The notes: generated by a model not told the origin, from the letters alone. Shown: positions 46,660 through 57,186, counted from the first letter of the stretch. The stretch is DNA of 64,000 nucleotides from Geobacter sp. (GCA_003574895.1 PJFB01000001.1:496001-560000); one strand, 5' to 3'. Program-made: numbers and translations.

Positions 46660-47271
46660 GTGTCCATAGATATCTTGGTAAATTTCAGTAATCTGGTAAT
46701 GGCAAATGCCCTGTCAGCCCTTTTGAACAGTTCAGGCGAAAACTATCATGCGGTGGTTGCGCTTGACATCGGGGAACTTAAAAGATTCGAGCCCGAACTC
46801 GTGCTTCTTGACCCAGGCACGCTCAGATCATCCATATTCGAACGTTGGCCAACAGCAAAGGTCATCATGTTTGACACCGGCCTCAAGGAACACGAGGTCA
46901 CTAATATTATCCTCACGCACAAACTGGACGGCATCATAGCGACCGACACCGATACGTCCCTATTCCTCAAGGCACTATCCGTAATTCGCAACGGTCAGGT
47001 CTGGATCGATAACTCCAAGCTCAAAGCATTGCTTAATCACGCGGAGTCTCCTACTCAAAGCAACAATATCGATAAAATCAGTCGCAAAGAGCAAGAGGTT
47101 ATCATCCTGGTCTCACAAGGGTGTAGAAACAGGGAGATCGCCGAGAAGTTGAGCATCAGCGAACAGACAGTAAAGGCACACATCAGCAATATATTCCGCA
47201 AGGTAAATGTCAACAACCGCTCCCAACTTGTCCCGCTTGCCATGAATTTCCGCTACCCCCCCATGGTGTAA
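46660..47271 (+). CDS. LuxR/NarL-type regulator with degenerate receiver
   Basis: 203 residues. The C-terminal GerE/LuxR helix-turn-helix is clear (SRKEQEVIILVSQGCRNREIA, then SEQTVKAHISNIFRKVNVNNRSQL). The N-terminal 120 residues have receiver-like strands with a possible phospho-acceptor Asp in ELVLLD, but the paired acids of strand 1 and the Lys of strand 5 (here GIIATD) are missing, so normal phosphorylation is doubtful. I choose GTG 46660 with AAAGGT seven bases upstream; GTG 46654 is too close to the site. It stands alone between ytxH and htpG. Confidence 0.83.
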   Translation: MSIDILVNFSNLVMANALSALLNSSGENYHAVVALDIGELKRFEPELVLLDPGTLRSSIFERWPTAKVIMFDTGLKEHEVTNIILTHKLDGIIATDTDTSLFLKALSVIRNGQVWIDNSKLKALLNHAESPTQSNNIDKISRKEQEVIILVSQGCRNREIAEKLSISEQTVKAHISNIFRKVNVNNRSQLVPLAMNFRYPPMV

Positions 47272-47384
47272 TTCCCCAACAACGTCCAAGAATATCGCCA
47301 GAGTTGCCTGTAAGTTTCTGATTCGTGAGGCATGGCCGTGTTACAGTGATGATTAAAAAAGCACCCGTTTCCTGAACATGCCCC

Positions 47385-47412
47385 CTTGAAAATTCAATTC
47401 TCCGTTATTATG
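47385..47412 (+). promoter_or_regulatory. possible heat-shock (sigma-32-like) promoter of htpG
   Basis: CCCCCTTGAAA ends at 47391, matching a sigma-32 -35 box, and TATTAT lies 14 bases on (47406-47411). A CCCCAT-type -10 is absent, so the match is partial. It lies about 45 bases before the htpG start. Confidence 0.3.
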
Positions 47413-47457
47413 TTTGTAACTCACAAAACGCACCCCACCAAAGGAGATTGAATAGTC

Positions 47458-49395
47458 ATGTCCAAAACAACCAAGCAATTCCAGACAGAGGTGCAGCAAC
47501 TCCTCGATCTGGTGATCCACTCGCTCTATTCCAACCGCGACATCTTTTTGCGGGAGCTGATTTCCAACGCTTCCGACGCCATTGACAAGGTCCGCTTCGA
47601 GTCCCACTCCAATGAAGCTATTCTGGAAGGGAACAGTGATTGGAAGATCAAGATTGTCCCGGACAAGGACGCTGGCACGCTGACGATCCGTGACAACGGC
47701 ATCGGCATGAGCATGGCCGAAGTGGAGGAAAATATCGGCACGATCGCCCGCTCCGGCACCAAGGCCTTCATGCAGTCTCTCAAAGACAAGGCCACCAGCG
47801 ACAACCCCGAGCTGATCGGTCAATTCGGGGTTGGCTTCTATGCGTCGTTCATGGTTGCGGACCGTGTTACACTCTATACTCGCTCAGCCGGCTCCATCGA
47901 GACTGGATGCTGCTGGGAATCGACCGGCGATGGTTCCTATACCATCGAGGAATGCCGGCGCGAACAGCGCGGCACGGAAATCGTCCTGCATCTCAAAGAC
48001 GAATTCAAGGAATACCTTGATGAATGGAAAATCCGCTCCATTGTCAAAAAGTATTCCGACTATATCCAGTATCCGATCGTGATGGACATCACCCGCACCG
48101 AAACACCCAAAGGCGTGGACGGCGAGGAGATTGAAGGGGCCGGAACCATTGAGAAAACCGTGGAAGAGACCCTCAACTCCATGAAGGCCATTTGGGCCCG
48201 TCCCAAGAGCGATGTCACGGAAGAGGAATACAACGAGTTCTACAAGCATGTCTCCCACGACTTTGAGGCGCCTTTCCGCACTATCCATTTCTCGGCCGAA
48301 GGTGTCAGCGAATTCAAGGCCCTGCTCTTCCTGCCGGCCCGCAAGCCTTTCGACATGTTCATGTCTGACCGCAAGAAGGGACTGCAACTTTACGTTAAAC
48401 GGGTCTTTATCACCGACAAATGCGAAGAACTGATTCCTGACTACCTCCGTTTCGTCAAAGGGGTGGTGGACTCGTCGGACCTGCCGCTCAACGTCTCCCG
48501 CGAGATCCTCCAGGAGGATGTGCAGATCAAACGTATCCAGAAGGGTTTGGTTAGCAAAATTCTCTCGACTTTATCTGAAGTTAAGGAGAAAAACTTTGAT
48601 GAATACGTGAAGTTCTGGGCTGAGTTCGGACAGGTCATCAAAGAGGGTGTGCACTTCGATTTTGCCAACAAAGAAAAGCTGCAGGAATTGGTCCTGTTCG
48701 AGAGCACAGGGACCGAGGCCGGCGCCTTTTCATCACTCAAGGATTATGTCGCCCGGATGCCGGAATCCCAGAAAGAGATCTACTTCATAACCGGCAACAG
48801 CCGCGAGGCATTGGAGCAGTCCCCCCACCTGGAAGCGTTTCGTGCCAAGGGGTACGAAGTCATCTTTATGAGCGACCCTGTAGACGAATGGGTGGTACAG
48901 TCACTGACCGAATACGACGGCAAGCCTCTTAAGGCCGTAGACCGGGGCGACATCAGCCTGGACAGCGAAGACGAGAAAAAAGAGAAGGAAAAGAAGCGTG
49001 AAGAGGCCCAGAAAGAGTTTTCGGACCTGATTTCGTTCATTAAAGACCACTTGCAGGACAAGGTAAAAGAGGTGCGCTTCAGCAACCGTCTGACCGAGAG
49101 CGCCTGCTGCCTGGTTGCCGAGGAGTATGGCATGAACGCCAATATGGAAAGGATCATGAAGGCTCTCAACCAGCCGGTACCGGAATCAAAAAGGGTACTG
49201 GAACTGAACCCGGACCACGCCCTGCTGCGCGCCATGGGCGACCTCCACAAGCAGGACAACAAGGCCCCTGCCCTGTCAGATTACGCTGACCTGCTCTATG
49301 ACCAGGCCCTGCTGACTGAAGGGTCACCAATCAAGGATCCGCTCCGCTTTACCAGGATGGTAAGCGAGCTGATGGTCAAGGCCGCAGGAAAATAA
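47458..49395 (+). CDS. htpG: Hsp90-family chaperone HtpG
   Basis: 645 residues, full length. The GHKL ATPase domain shows [32 protein letters not shown] and [13 protein letters not shown]; the middle domain has [12 protein letters not shown] with the catalytic Arg; a Lys/Glu-rich linker near residues 503-520 precedes the C-terminal dimerisation domain. It is an ATP-dependent cytosolic chaperone. AAGGAG precedes ATG 47458. A bidirectional terminator follows. Confidence 0.97.
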   Translation: MSKTTKQFQTEVQQLLDLVIHSLYSNRDIFLRELISNASDAIDKVRFESHSNEAILEGNSDWKIKIVPDKDAGTLTIRDNGIGMSMAEVEENIGTIARSGTKAFMQSLKDKATSDNPELIGQFGVGFYASFMVADRVTLYTRSAGSIETGCCWESTGDGSYTIEECRREQRGTEIVLHLKDEFKEYLDEWKIRSIVKKYSDYIQYPIVMDITRTETPKGVDGEEIEGAGTIEKTVEETLNSMKAIWARPKSDVTEEEYNEFYKHVSHDFEAPFRTIHFSAEGVSEFKALLFLPARKPFDMFMSDRKKGLQLYVKRVFITDKCEELIPDYLRFVKGVVDSSDLPLNVSREILQEDVQIKRIQKGLVSKILSTLSEVKEKNFDEYVKFWAEFGQVIKEGVHFDFANKEKLQELVLFESTGTEAGAFSSLKDYVARMPESQKEIYFITGNSREALEQSPHLEAFRAKGYEVIFMSDPVDEWVVQSLTEYDGKPLKAVDRGDISLDSEDEKKEKEKKREEAQKEFSDLISFIKDHLQDKVKEVRFSNRLTESACCLVAEEYGMNANMERIMKALNQPVPESKRVLELNPDHALLRAMGDLHKQDNKAPALSDYADLLYDQALLTEGSPIKDPLRFTRMVSELMVKAAGK

Positions 49396-49415
49396 TCAAA
49401 CAGGCAATATGACAT

Positions 49416-49454
49416 AAAAAAGGCCCGTAACTGTGAAGTCACGGGCCTTTTTTT
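49416..49454. terminator. bidirectional terminator between htpG and the YkgJ-like gene
   Basis: GGCCCGTAACT (49422-49432) and AGTCACGGGCC (49437-49447), one mismatch, loop GTGA, with AAAAAA before and TTTTTTT after. The stop codon of the opposite gene (49439-49441) lies in the stem. Confidence 0.9.
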
Positions 49455-50110
49455 ATTGTCTCCCTAATCTTATCCAATAGTTCCGTATCCATAAATACCG
49501 CTGCCGGAATGATGGTGTCCAGCTCGCTGGTTGCCTCCCCCAGAACCCTGCGGGTCAGCTCTCGGAACAGGAGCAGCTCCTGTCCGAACAGGTCATTGAA
49601 GGGGTGACGTATATCCTTAAAAGCCAGTGGATCGCAATCCTTGAAGTTCAGCGAGCACCACTCGTCGAACAGCTCCTCGCCAGAGGTGTCTATCATTGGA
49701 ATGCCGTTCAGGCGGCAAGTCATGGGGCGGTGGTCGTAGACCAGACAGGTACCCGCATCGGACAGCAGCGTGCAAGCTGTTTCGTCATCTTCCGGCATCA
49801 TTTCATCCCATGCCGGTTCCGGTATATAATTGAGAGTCCAAGGGGCGATAAACTCCGGCCACCCTGCAGACAATTCATCAAGCCTGCGCCGGGATTTTTC
49901 CAGCACCCTGCGCTGTATGTCCTCTGGCAAGCGTTCAAAGCCTTGCCGCAGGTAAAGAGCATCCAGCAGGGTTATGTCAAACAGCCCCCTGCAGCATTCC
50001 GAACACCCCCGCGCACAGGAGATAATGTCGCCATGACGTTGAACACAGCCGGCAAACCATCTGTCAACTTCCTGCAGCAAAATTCCGTAGCGGCCAAGTA
50101 CATCCTGCAT
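49439..50110 (-). CDS. YkgJ-family cysteine-cluster protein
   Basis: 223 residues with the zinc/iron-chelating cluster: CARGCSECC near residues 32-40, then CTLLSDAGTCLVYDHRPMTC around 112-131, and further Cys in EWCSLNFKDC. The family is probably involved in metal-dependent chemistry, but function is unknown. I start at ATG 50110 with AGGAG five bases upstream; TTG 50113 is less likely. Its 3' end lies within the shared terminator. It follows the deacetylase gene by eight bases. Confidence 0.85.
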   Translation of the reverse strand: MQDVLGRYGILLQEVDRWFAGCVQRHGDIISCARGCSECCRGLFDITLLDALYLRQGFERLPEDIQRRVLEKSRRRLDELSAGWPEFIAPWTLNYIPEPAWDEMMPEDDETACTLLSDAGTCLVYDHRPMTCRLNGIPMIDTSGEELFDEWCSLNFKDCDPLAFKDIRHPFNDLFGQELLLFRELTRRVLGEATSELDTIIPAAVFMDTELLDKIRETIKKGP

Positions 50111-50118
50111 CAAAACTC

Positions 50119-51303
50119 CTAATGTTTATCGTAAGACACCTTGGCAATCCGTTCGTTCCGCGTCAGAACGCCAAAGCGGTACCCCTCCTGTTTAAGCCGA
50201 GGAACCAGAGTGCGAATGGCTGCCAGTGTCGAGTCGTGACCGGCGCCATCATGGAACAGCAGAACCAACTTTTTCTTGTCTGTCTTGTCCAGCTGCCGCA
50301 ATACGGCCTGCTCGATGAAGCGATGGTCGTGAACCCCTTTAGGAGTTGAGTCGCAGCTATTGATGTCCCACAAAAAGATCTGTGCCCCTTCGGATTCCAC
50401 CAAGGAAAGCAGCCTTTTATCCTTTGATCCATAGGGTAGCCGCACCATGCGGCCATCACCTCCCAGGCGATCGATCAACTCGCTGGTGCGGCTGATTTCA
50501 TTTGAGCCGGAAGCAAAGGATGCCAGCAACTTATGCAGGTTGTGGGACAGGGTATGGCTACCTACGTGGTGACCCATGGCAATTGTTTCGGTTATTATCT
50601 TCTCGTGGCCTTTGACATTATTGCCAAGTACAAAGAATGTGGCCGCGACCCCCTGGGATTCGAGAAGAGCGGCTATGGGCAGGGTCAGACGCGAGGGGCC
50701 GTCATCAAAGGTGAGGTAAATGGTTGCCCTGTCCGGTGAAAGTGCGACTCTGTCGTTATGATGGGGCGATGCGGCGACTGGAGATTTGCTGTGGGTATCC
50801 GCCTGCGCGGGAACCTGTACTATGGCTTCCGTGGTTGGTTGAACTTCAACAAATTCGGCCTGCACCGGAACCGGCGGCTCTTGTCCGGCCAGCTGCTGGT
50901 TCGCATCAGGCACCAATGTATCCTCTGGGCTGACTACTTCATGGGTGACTACGGGTACATCCGCTGCTTGGATATTTTCTTTGCTTCCTTCTGTAGCAAC
51001 TATATCCTGCCTGGATCTGGCCTGTATCAGGTTGCGATACAACAACCTGCTTTTGCGACTTGAAAGCCGGTAGAGACGGTCGGCATCTTCGAACATTTCC
51101 TGCTCGTTGTAGTGTTCGGCCAGGGCAATGGTCAGACGGATGATGTCGGATTCTTCAGGTGCAAGGCTGTCACTGCCCGCCGCAAGGGTATTGTTAAAGC
51201 TGGTCAAGGCATCATCGCGCCAGCGGGATACGGCAGTGCCGCAACCGGACAGGAGGATAACAAAGAGCAGGGCGCACAACAAAGGTATCGGAAACAGACG
51301 CAT
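50119..51303 (-). CDS. polysaccharide deacetylase lipoprotein
   Basis: 394 residues. A signal peptide ends in the lipobox LLSGC with Cys21. A TPR-like helical region (about 45-95) and a Pro/Gln/Val-rich linker (100-190) precede a NodB/CE4 domain: TFDDGP (198-203) with the metal Asp, and the His pair in GSHTLSH (His250, His254). These enzymes remove N-acetyl or other acyl groups from peptidoglycan or exopolysaccharide at the cell surface. It ends eight bases before the YkgJ gene and starts 16 bases after cheX. Confidence 0.9.
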   Translation of the reverse strand: MRLFPIPLLCALLFVILLSGCGTAVSRWRDDALTSFNNTLAAGSDSLAPEESDIIRLTIALAEHYNEQEMFEDADRLYRLSSRKSRLLYRNLIQARSRQDIVATEGSKENIQAADVPVVTHEVVSPEDTLVPDANQQLAGQEPPVPVQAEFVEVQPTTEAIVQVPAQADTHSKSPVAASPHHNDRVALSPDRATIYLTFDDGPSRLTLPIAALLESQGVAATFFVLGNNVKGHEKIITETIAMGHHVGSHTLSHNLHKLLASFASGSNEISRTSELIDRLGGDGRMVRLPYGSKDKRLLSLVESEGAQIFLWDINSCDSTPKGVHDHRFIEQAVLRQLDKTDKKKLVLLFHDGAGHDSTLAAIRTLVPRLKQEGYRFGVLTRNERIAKVSYDKH

Positions 51304-51319
51304 TGAATCGGTTCGGCTG

Positions 51320-51817
51320 CTACATGTAGACCATGACCTTGATGGAAACAGTGCCGTCGGCGGTAGTAAAGGGAATTGTCACACCTTTGCACTGCACATT
51401 GATACTGGATTGTTCCTCTGACTCAGGCGGGTCGGCAATGGTACGGAGTTGACCGGAAACAACAAGCGGCAGACCAAGGGCAACACTGCCATATTGCTCA
51501 TGGTATTTGGTTTTAAAAACTCCGGCGATATTGTTTGTTAATTCGCCGACTGCGTCGCGGATACATTCCTCGTCTGCCTCGTCCACCATCAGCAGTTCCT
51601 TGGCAACGCACTGGGCGCTGCTTCTATTGGTGGCAATGATTATATAGCCCACCCTGTCTCCGGCCACACCAACGATGCCTGTCACATCTGAATCCACCGG
51701 ATCGACTCGTTTTTCGACCTTGCCTGCCAGTAGGTCTATGTTCATGTAACTCTTGAAAGTATCCTGGGTGGCCGACATGATGGTAAACATGATTTCTTCA
51801 AAGGAAATGCCAGTCAA
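51320..51817 (-). CDS. cheX: CheX-like chemotaxis phosphatase
   Basis: 165 residues with TTG 51817 as start, because AGGAGG lies seven bases upstream; a GTG at 51856 would add 13 residues and put the ribosome site inside the gene. The active-site region CIRDAVGELTNNIAG carries the E-x2-N pattern of CheX/CheC phosphatases that dephosphorylate CheY-P. No other che gene is near, so its partner response regulator is encoded elsewhere. The gap of 119 bases to the transglutaminase gene shows a short inverted repeat CCGATG/CATCGG. Confidence 0.85.
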   Translation of the reverse strand: MTGISFEEIMFTIMSATQDTFKSYMNIDLLAGKVEKRVDPVDSDVTGIVGVAGDRVGYIIIATNRSSAQCVAKELLMVDEADEECIRDAVGELTNNIAGVFKTKYHEQYGSVALGLPLVVSGQLRTIADPPESEEQSSINVQCKGVTIPFTTADGTVSIKVMVYM

Positions 51818-51936
51818 AGTTTTTTCCTCCTGCTTATTGGGATAGTTAGTTGTCACTAAGTTTTTTTATCAGAAAACCATTTTGTTAAAGTACTTATACC
51901 GATGGTCAGAATTGGGCACATCGGTTGCCACAAAGG

Positions 51937-53775
51937 TCATAACGCCTTGCCAGACACCTTGAAGACAAAATCGTAGTTAAGAATGTCTTCCCACTGGAAA
52001 CCCTTGGCTGTGGAACGCGTATCGTCGCTGTCGCTGTAGGGCTTGCCGGGTATATAGAACCAGTTCATGATTGCCTCGCCTGAATAGCGCAATACAATCC
52101 AATATTTGCCCGGTTTGAGCCGGCTTTGGGCATCCCTGGGAAAACCGAAATCCACCCAGTAGTAGCCTGGCTTGCGGGAAATTTTTTCCAGCGATACCAG
52201 GTTGGAACGCATGCCGTCCAGAATATTCGGCCTGCCGCCATCATCCCTGACCAGATCGATATAGACCGTACCATCGCCCCCGAACTTTCGCATTGCCAGG
52301 GAGACCTTTTCCAATGCCACGCCGTGGTTGACATGAAAGGCCTGGGCGTAGATGTACTTGGATGTAACGTACTCGGAGGTTTCCTTGTCCAGGATACGGG
52401 TGCCGGTATCCCCATGAACATTATAACTGTCAACCAAGTTGGGAAAATCCATGTTGCCGAAAGTCACATGAGTGCCTTGCAGTGGCGGTTTCTGTTTGGT
52501 CGGAACAGGTTTCTCGATTTTAGCCTTATCAACCTTTGTAACCACTGGTCTGGGGGTTTTGGGTCCAGGCTTGGCAGGCTTAACAGGCTTCTTAATCCGT
52601 ACCATGCCATCCTCGTCGCCAACTGTAGCTCCATCTTCCGTGACAGTCTCGACAGCAGGCGGAGCAATATCAGGCTTGACAGCAGGTTTAACAGGCTGCT
52701 TAGCTACTGCCGGTGGCCCCTGATAGGAAACAGGAACCTGGGCAGATACCAGATTGCTGATGATGTATGGGCGAGGTTCTTTAGTCGAATTCATGACCTT
52801 GAGATCTATGTCATCCGATTTGAACGTACCGTCGATCAACTCCGAATATCGCGGCAGGTAGGGAGAGCCGCGCCAGTTGTCATTGATATCGCGCGAATCC
52901 AGGCCATGGGTCTGCTTGATATGCCGCGATGAGGTAAACTGCCGCGACTGCTGCGGGTCATAGGGCAGCCAGCCCAAATCGGGAAAATAGACCTCAATCC
53001 AGGCATGGCCACCCTGTCCCATGCTTTGGACAATCGAATTCCTGGCATCGATCGGCACCTTCCAGGAATCCTTGAGAGTTATCCCCCCGACGATACGGGC
53101 CGGAATACCGACGCTACGCAGGAGCGCGATGTTCAGATGGGCAAAGTTCTGACAATTGCCGCTCTTGGTCTCCAAGGTGTAGAGAGCATCGTATTTGGGG
53201 GGATTGAATGTGTATTTGACGGCATCCGCCACATGGTTGGTAATGGCGGTGACTGCCTCATACTCGTTTTTGGCGCCGGCAGTCAGTCGGCGCGCCAATT
53301 CAACAATTTCAGGGGCATCGGATTGAACCAGGTCGGTATTCTTCAGATAGACGGCATCCGCTCCCCCAACCTTGCCGATAGGAAAGGGCGTACGGCTTTC
53401 CATGGCGGAAAGTTCGGAGTGGATATTAGCGGTATAGCTCAGGTTAACGCGAATATCCCTGTTCAGGTTGTTCCACACCACTTTTTGAAATCTGTTACCG
53501 AAACGGTCCTGCTCAATGGTGGATTTTGCCGGCTGTGGTTCGAAACTGGCGGACAGGGCATCAACCGACTGGCTGACGCTCCTGCTCCGGAAATCGGCCG
53601 GCAAGGCAAAACGAAAGGTAAAATTCTGGACTTCGCCCTTGTCGACATTGAACTCCATCTGCTGGCGCATGGAGATCGAGCTGCTCAGGCTGCCCTTAAG
53701 TATTAGGGTCTTGGCCAAGGCCGATCCGGCTGTCAACAGTACGGCAATGGCAAATACAACGGAATATCGTTTCAT
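51937..53775 (-). CDS. exported transglutaminase-like cysteine protease
   Basis: 612 residues: signal peptide (1-21), a beta-rich N-terminal region (25-150), and a transglutaminase core with Cys208 (SGNCQNFAHL), His257 (GGHAWIEVYFP) and Asp273 (PYDPQQ). A Pro/Lys-rich, low-complexity linker (about 350-440) leads to a C-terminal beta domain (450-610). It may cross-link or cleave cell-envelope proteins. GGGAGGGG precedes ATG 53775. It follows guaA by 45 bases with no terminator between. Confidence 0.88.
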   Translation of the reverse strand: MKRYSVVFAIAVLLTAGSALAKTLILKGSLSSSISMRQQMEFNVDKGEVQNFTFRFALPADFRSRSVSQSVDALSASFEPQPAKSTIEQDRFGNRFQKVVWNNLNRDIRVNLSYTANIHSELSAMESRTPFPIGKVGGADAVYLKNTDLVQSDAPEIVELARRLTAGAKNEYEAVTAITNHVADAVKYTFNPPKYDALYTLETKSGNCQNFAHLNIALLRSVGIPARIVGGITLKDSWKVPIDARNSIVQSMGQGGHAWIEVYFPDLGWLPYDPQQSRQFTSSRHIKQTHGLDSRDINDNWRGSPYLPRYSELIDGTFKSDDIDLKVMNSTKEPRPYIISNLVSAQVPVSYQGPPAVAKQPVKPAVKPDIAPPAVETVTEDGATVGDEDGMVRIKKPVKPAKPGPKTPRPVVTKVDKAKIEKPVPTKQKPPLQGTHVTFGNMDFPNLVDSYNVHGDTGTRILDKETSEYVTSKYIYAQAFHVNHGVALEKVSLAMRKFGGDGTVYIDLVRDDGGRPNILDGMRSNLVSLEKISRKPGYYWVDFGFPRDAQSRLKPGKYWIVLRYSGEAIMNWFYIPGKPYSDSDDTRSTAKGFQWEDILNYDFVFKVSGKAL

Positions 53776-53820
53776 CTGCGCCCCTCCCGTAACTGCTTCA
53801 TTGGCAATTTACGCTACCAG

Positions 53821-55383
53821 CTATTCCCACTCGATGGTTGCCGGAGGTTTACTGGAGATATCGTACACGACCCGATTGACACCCTTGACTTCATTAATAA
53901 TCCGGCTGCTTATCCTGGCCATGTCCTCGTACGGCAACGGATACCAACCGGCAGTCATGAAGTCCTTGGTTTCTACTGCCCGAAGAGCAACAACATATTC
54001 GTAGGTGCGGCCGTCACCCATGACTCCGACGCTCTTGACCGGCAGGAATACGGCGAAGGCCTGACTGATTTTGTTGTAATGGTCCGCGGCATACAATTCC
54101 TCAATATAGATTGCATCGGCCCTGCGCAGGATGTCCGCATATTCCTTCCTGACCTCACCAAGTATGCGCACCCCCAGCCCGGGCCCGGGAAACGGGTGGC
54201 GCCACACCATCTGGTGCGGCAGGCCCAATTCTTCTCCGATAGCGCGGACTTCGTCCTTGAAAAGCTCACGCAGCGGCTCAAGAAGACTGAGCTTCATGTC
54301 GGCAGGCAAGCCGCCCACATTGTGGTGACTCTTGATGTTGTGGGCCTTGCCGGTTTTTGCGCCGGCAGACTCGATCACATCCGGATAGATGGTTCCCTGG
54401 GCCAGCCAACGGGCATCCTCGATCCGATTAGACTCCTCTTCGAATATTTGGACAAAAAGGCCGCCAATGATCTTCCGTTTTCGCTCCGGATCAGCTTCTC
54501 CGGCCAGTGCGGTCAGAAAACGATCCTCGGCATCCACTCGTATCACCTTGACCCCGAGATTTTCGGCAAAGGTGGCCATTACCTGGTCTCCCTCTCCCAG
54601 ACGCAAAAGGCCGTTATCAACAAAAACACAGGTAAGCTGATCGCCTATGGCTCGATGTATCAGGGCTGCGGCCACCGATGAATCAACGCCACCGGAGAGC
54701 CCCAGGATAACCCGCTCCTTGCCCACCTGACACCGAATGCGCTCTACGGCGTCTTCGATGATGTGGCCAGGGGTCCATTGCCCGCTACAGCCACATATCT
54801 TGCGGACAAAGGTATCGATCAGCAGTTCGCCGCGCGGGGTGTGGTTTACTTCAGGATGGAACTGCACTCCATAGAGATGCCGTTTGACATCCTGGATGGC
54901 GCAAACCGGTGCATTGTCGGTTTCCGCCACCACCTCGAAACCATTTGGGATCCTGGCTACGTGGTCGCCATGGCTCATCCAGACCGGGCTTTTACCTTCA
55001 ACAAAGAAACCGTCGAACAGTTGCCCCGGCTCCCCGCTGGAAAGCAGGTCAGCATGGCCAAACTCGCGTTTTCCGGCCGCCACCACCTCTCCACCAAAAT
55101 GAAGACTCATCAGCTGCATGCCATAGCAGATTCCCAGCACCGGTACTCCCAACTCGAAAAGTTCCTCAGCCACGGCAGGGGCATTCGGCTCGTAGACCGA
55201 TTTGGGGCCGCCCGAAAGAATGATCCCGTTGGGACGGAAAGCGCGGATAGCATCCAGGGACATGTCGAACGGATGAAGTTCGCAATAGACATGGGCTTCT
55301 CGTACGCGTCTGGCGATAAGTTGGGTGTATTGTGATCCGAAATCTAGGATCAATATCTTCTGGCTGTGGATGTCGGTCGTCAT
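53821..55383 (-). CDS. guaA: GMP synthase (glutamine-hydrolysing)
   Basis: 520 residues, standard. The glutaminase has Cys in [15 protein letters not shown] (about residue 87) and His/Glu in [10 protein letters not shown]; the synthase P-loop is [13 protein letters not shown] (about 231-243); the C-terminus ends IEWE. It converts XMP to GMP. I start at ATG 55383 with AAGGAA upstream; the longer frame would run through the palindromic element. The gap to guaB contains that element. Confidence 0.97.
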   Translation of the reverse strand: MTTDIHSQKILILDFGSQYTQLIARRVREAHVYCELHPFDMSLDAIRAFRPNGIILSGGPKSVYEPNAPAVAEELFELGVPVLGICYGMQLMSLHFGGEVVAAGKREFGHADLLSSGEPGQLFDGFFVEGKSPVWMSHGDHVARIPNGFEVVAETDNAPVCAIQDVKRHLYGVQFHPEVNHTPRGELLIDTFVRKICGCSGQWTPGHIIEDAVERIRCQVGKERVILGLSGGVDSSVAAALIHRAIGDQLTCVFVDNGLLRLGEGDQVMATFAENLGVKVIRVDAEDRFLTALAGEADPERKRKIIGGLFVQIFEEESNRIEDARWLAQGTIYPDVIESAGAKTGKAHNIKSHHNVGGLPADMKLSLLEPLRELFKDEVRAIGEELGLPHQMVWRHPFPGPGLGVRILGEVRKEYADILRRADAIYIEELYAADHYNKISQAFAVFLPVKSVGVMGDGRTYEYVVALRAVETKDFMTAGWYPLPYEDMARISSRIINEVKGVNRVVYDISSKPPATIEWE

Positions 55384-55403
55384 TGGGTTACAAGTTCCTT
55401 TAT

Positions 55404-55494
55404 TGTAGGGACGAAGCAAAAACTTGACCTGTTTCGCCCTTTTGCCGCGGATAATCAAGGCGGGCGAAGCCGTTGAAACTTGCTTAACCCTACA
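55404..55494. repeat. 91-bp TGTAGGG palindromic element between guaB and guaA
   Basis: Ends TGTAGGG (55404-55410) and CCCTACA (55488-55494) are inverted, with AAGCAA/TTGCTT a few bases inside. The centre holds TTCGCCC and GGGCGAA around a 20-base loop. It looks related to the element at 28743-28802 through the shared ends and GGGCGA-type core. Confidence 0.65.
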
Positions 55495-55527
55495 AATGAA
55501 ATGTTATTTTGCTACGTAACGGATACC

Positions 55528-56997
55528 TTAATTCCCTACCCGATAGTTGGGCGCCTCTTTTGTGATGGTCACGTCATGAACGTGGGATTCCTTGAGGCCT
55601 GCCCCGGTAATACGGATGAAGCGCGCCTTTTGCTGTAATTCCGGAATGGTGACACACCCGGTATAGCCCATTCCGGAACGCAATCCGCCCAACAGCTGAT
55701 GGATATTGGCCGAGAGCGGTCCGCGCAACGGCACCATCCCTTCGATGCCTTCCGGCACCAGCTTGACGTCTTCGCCCACATCCGACTGGAAGTAGCGATC
55801 CTTGCTCCCGTCCTTCATGGCACCAATCGAGCCCATGCCGCGATAGCTCTTGTAGGTCCGCCCTTGATAGAGAACGGTGTCGCCGGGGGACTCCTCGGTG
55901 CCGGCAAAGAGCGATCCGATCATGATACTGTCGGCACCGGCGGTGATCGCCTTGGGAAGATCGCCAGAGTACTTGATACCGCCGTCGGCTATGACCGGAA
56001 CCCCGAACTTGTGGGCCATGTTCGCACACTCGTGGATGGCCGTGATCTGCGGGACCCCAACACCTGCCACCACGCGGGTGGTGCAGATGGATCCGGGCCC
56101 GATGCCCACCTTGATGCCGTCGGCCCCGGCCTTGATCAATGCCTCGGCTGCCTCGGCAGTGGCGATGTTGCCTGCGATGATCTCGCAGCCCGAAAAGGTG
56201 GACTTTGCTCGAAGTACGGCATCGATGACCGCCTGGGAGTGACCATGGGCAGTGTCGATCACGATTACATCGGCGCCGGCCCGAAGCAGCGCATCCATGC
56301 GTGCCTCCATCTCGGCGGTAGGGCCGACGGCGGCACCGACCCGCAAGCGTCCCAGACTATCCTTGCAAGCATAGGGATATTTCTTGACCTTCTCAATATC
56401 CTTGATCGTGATAAGCCCCTTGAGGAAACGCTCGTTATCCACCACCAGTAACTTTTCCACGCGCGTATGTTTGAGGAGTTCCTTGGCTTGGTCAAGTGTG
56501 GTACCAACCGGCACGGTTACCAGGTTGCGTTTGGTCATTCGGGCGGAGATAGGCAGGTCGTAATCAGTTTCAAAACGAAGGTCGCGGTTGGTAAGAATTC
56601 CGACCAGTTTGCCATTGGGCTTGGTGACCGGGACACCGGAGATTCGGTAGCGCGACATGATATCCAGCGCATCGCTGATCTTCTGGTTAGGCCTCATGGT
56701 GATCGGGTCCACGATCATGCCAGATTCGCTCTTCTTGACCTTGTCCACCTCATGGGCTTGTTCAAGAATGGTGAGGTTCTTGTGAATGATGCCCAGACCG
56801 CCTTCCCGTGCCATGCAGATGGCGGTGCGCGCCTCGGTAACGGTATCCATGGCGGCGCTGACGAGCGGAATGTTCAGTGGGATGTTTCGGGACAGGCGGG
56901 TGGCAATATTGACGTCGCGTGGCATAACGAGGGAATGGGCCGGCACCAGAAGGACATCGTCAAAGGTCAAGCCTTCCTGCAGCTTCTCGTAGGGCAT
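55528..56997 (-). CDS. guaB: inosine-5'-monophosphate dehydrogenase
   Basis: 489 residues. Two CBS domains (about 94-205) are inserted in the TIM barrel; the catalytic Cys305 is in [10 protein letters not shown], and the flap follows ([12 protein letters not shown]). It makes XMP from IMP, the first GMP-specific step. I start at ATG 56997 with AAGGAGCC upstream. It is paired with guaA, 144 bases away. Upstream TTGACT-like and TATAAA boxes exist but with poor spacing. Confidence 0.97.
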   Translation of the reverse strand: MPYEKLQEGLTFDDVLLVPAHSLVMPRDVNIATRLSRNIPLNIPLVSAAMDTVTEARTAICMAREGGLGIIHKNLTILEQAHEVDKVKKSESGMIVDPITMRPNQKISDALDIMSRYRISGVPVTKPNGKLVGILTNRDLRFETDYDLPISARMTKRNLVTVPVGTTLDQAKELLKHTRVEKLLVVDNERFLKGLITIKDIEKVKKYPYACKDSLGRLRVGAAVGPTAEMEARMDALLRAGADVIVIDTAHGHSQAVIDAVLRAKSTFSGCEIIAGNIATAEAAEALIKAGADGIKVGIGPGSICTTRVVAGVGVPQITAIHECANMAHKFGVPVIADGGIKYSGDLPKAITAGADSIMIGSLFAGTEESPGDTVLYQGRTYKSYRGMGSIGAMKDGSKDRYFQSDVGEDVKLVPEGIEGMVPLRGPLSANIHQLLGGLRSGMGYTGCVTIPELQQKARFIRITGAGLKESHVHDVTITKEAPNYRVGN

Positions 56998-57186
56998 TTT
57001 CAGGCTCCTTGAGGGATGATTAATTTTATAGAAGTTAGTACAGTGGACAGGGCAAGTCAAGTCAAAAGGGGTTCATGAAATACAACCCTGCAAACGTGTC
57101 AAGAACCTGGCCAATTCATGGTGCTATTTGCTTGCGAACCTTCCGGAAACATAAATTCCTGGCAGGTTCGCCGATACAAAATGCTG

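Noticed and set aside
47272-47457. CIRCE or other heat-shock operator ahead of htpG
   Set aside because: No CIRCE-type inverted repeat is present; only a partial sigma-32-like -35 was found.
55384-55458. N-terminal extension of guaA
   Set aside because: It would be encoded by the palindromic element, while ATG 55383 has a ribosome site and gives the standard length.
55699-56451. 250-codon open frame on the plus strand
   Set aside because: Antisense to guaB catalytic core, with a composition typical of a shadow frame.
56998-57060. Sigma-70 promoter for guaB
   Set aside because: TTGACT and TATAAA boxes exist but no pair has normal spacing and strength together.
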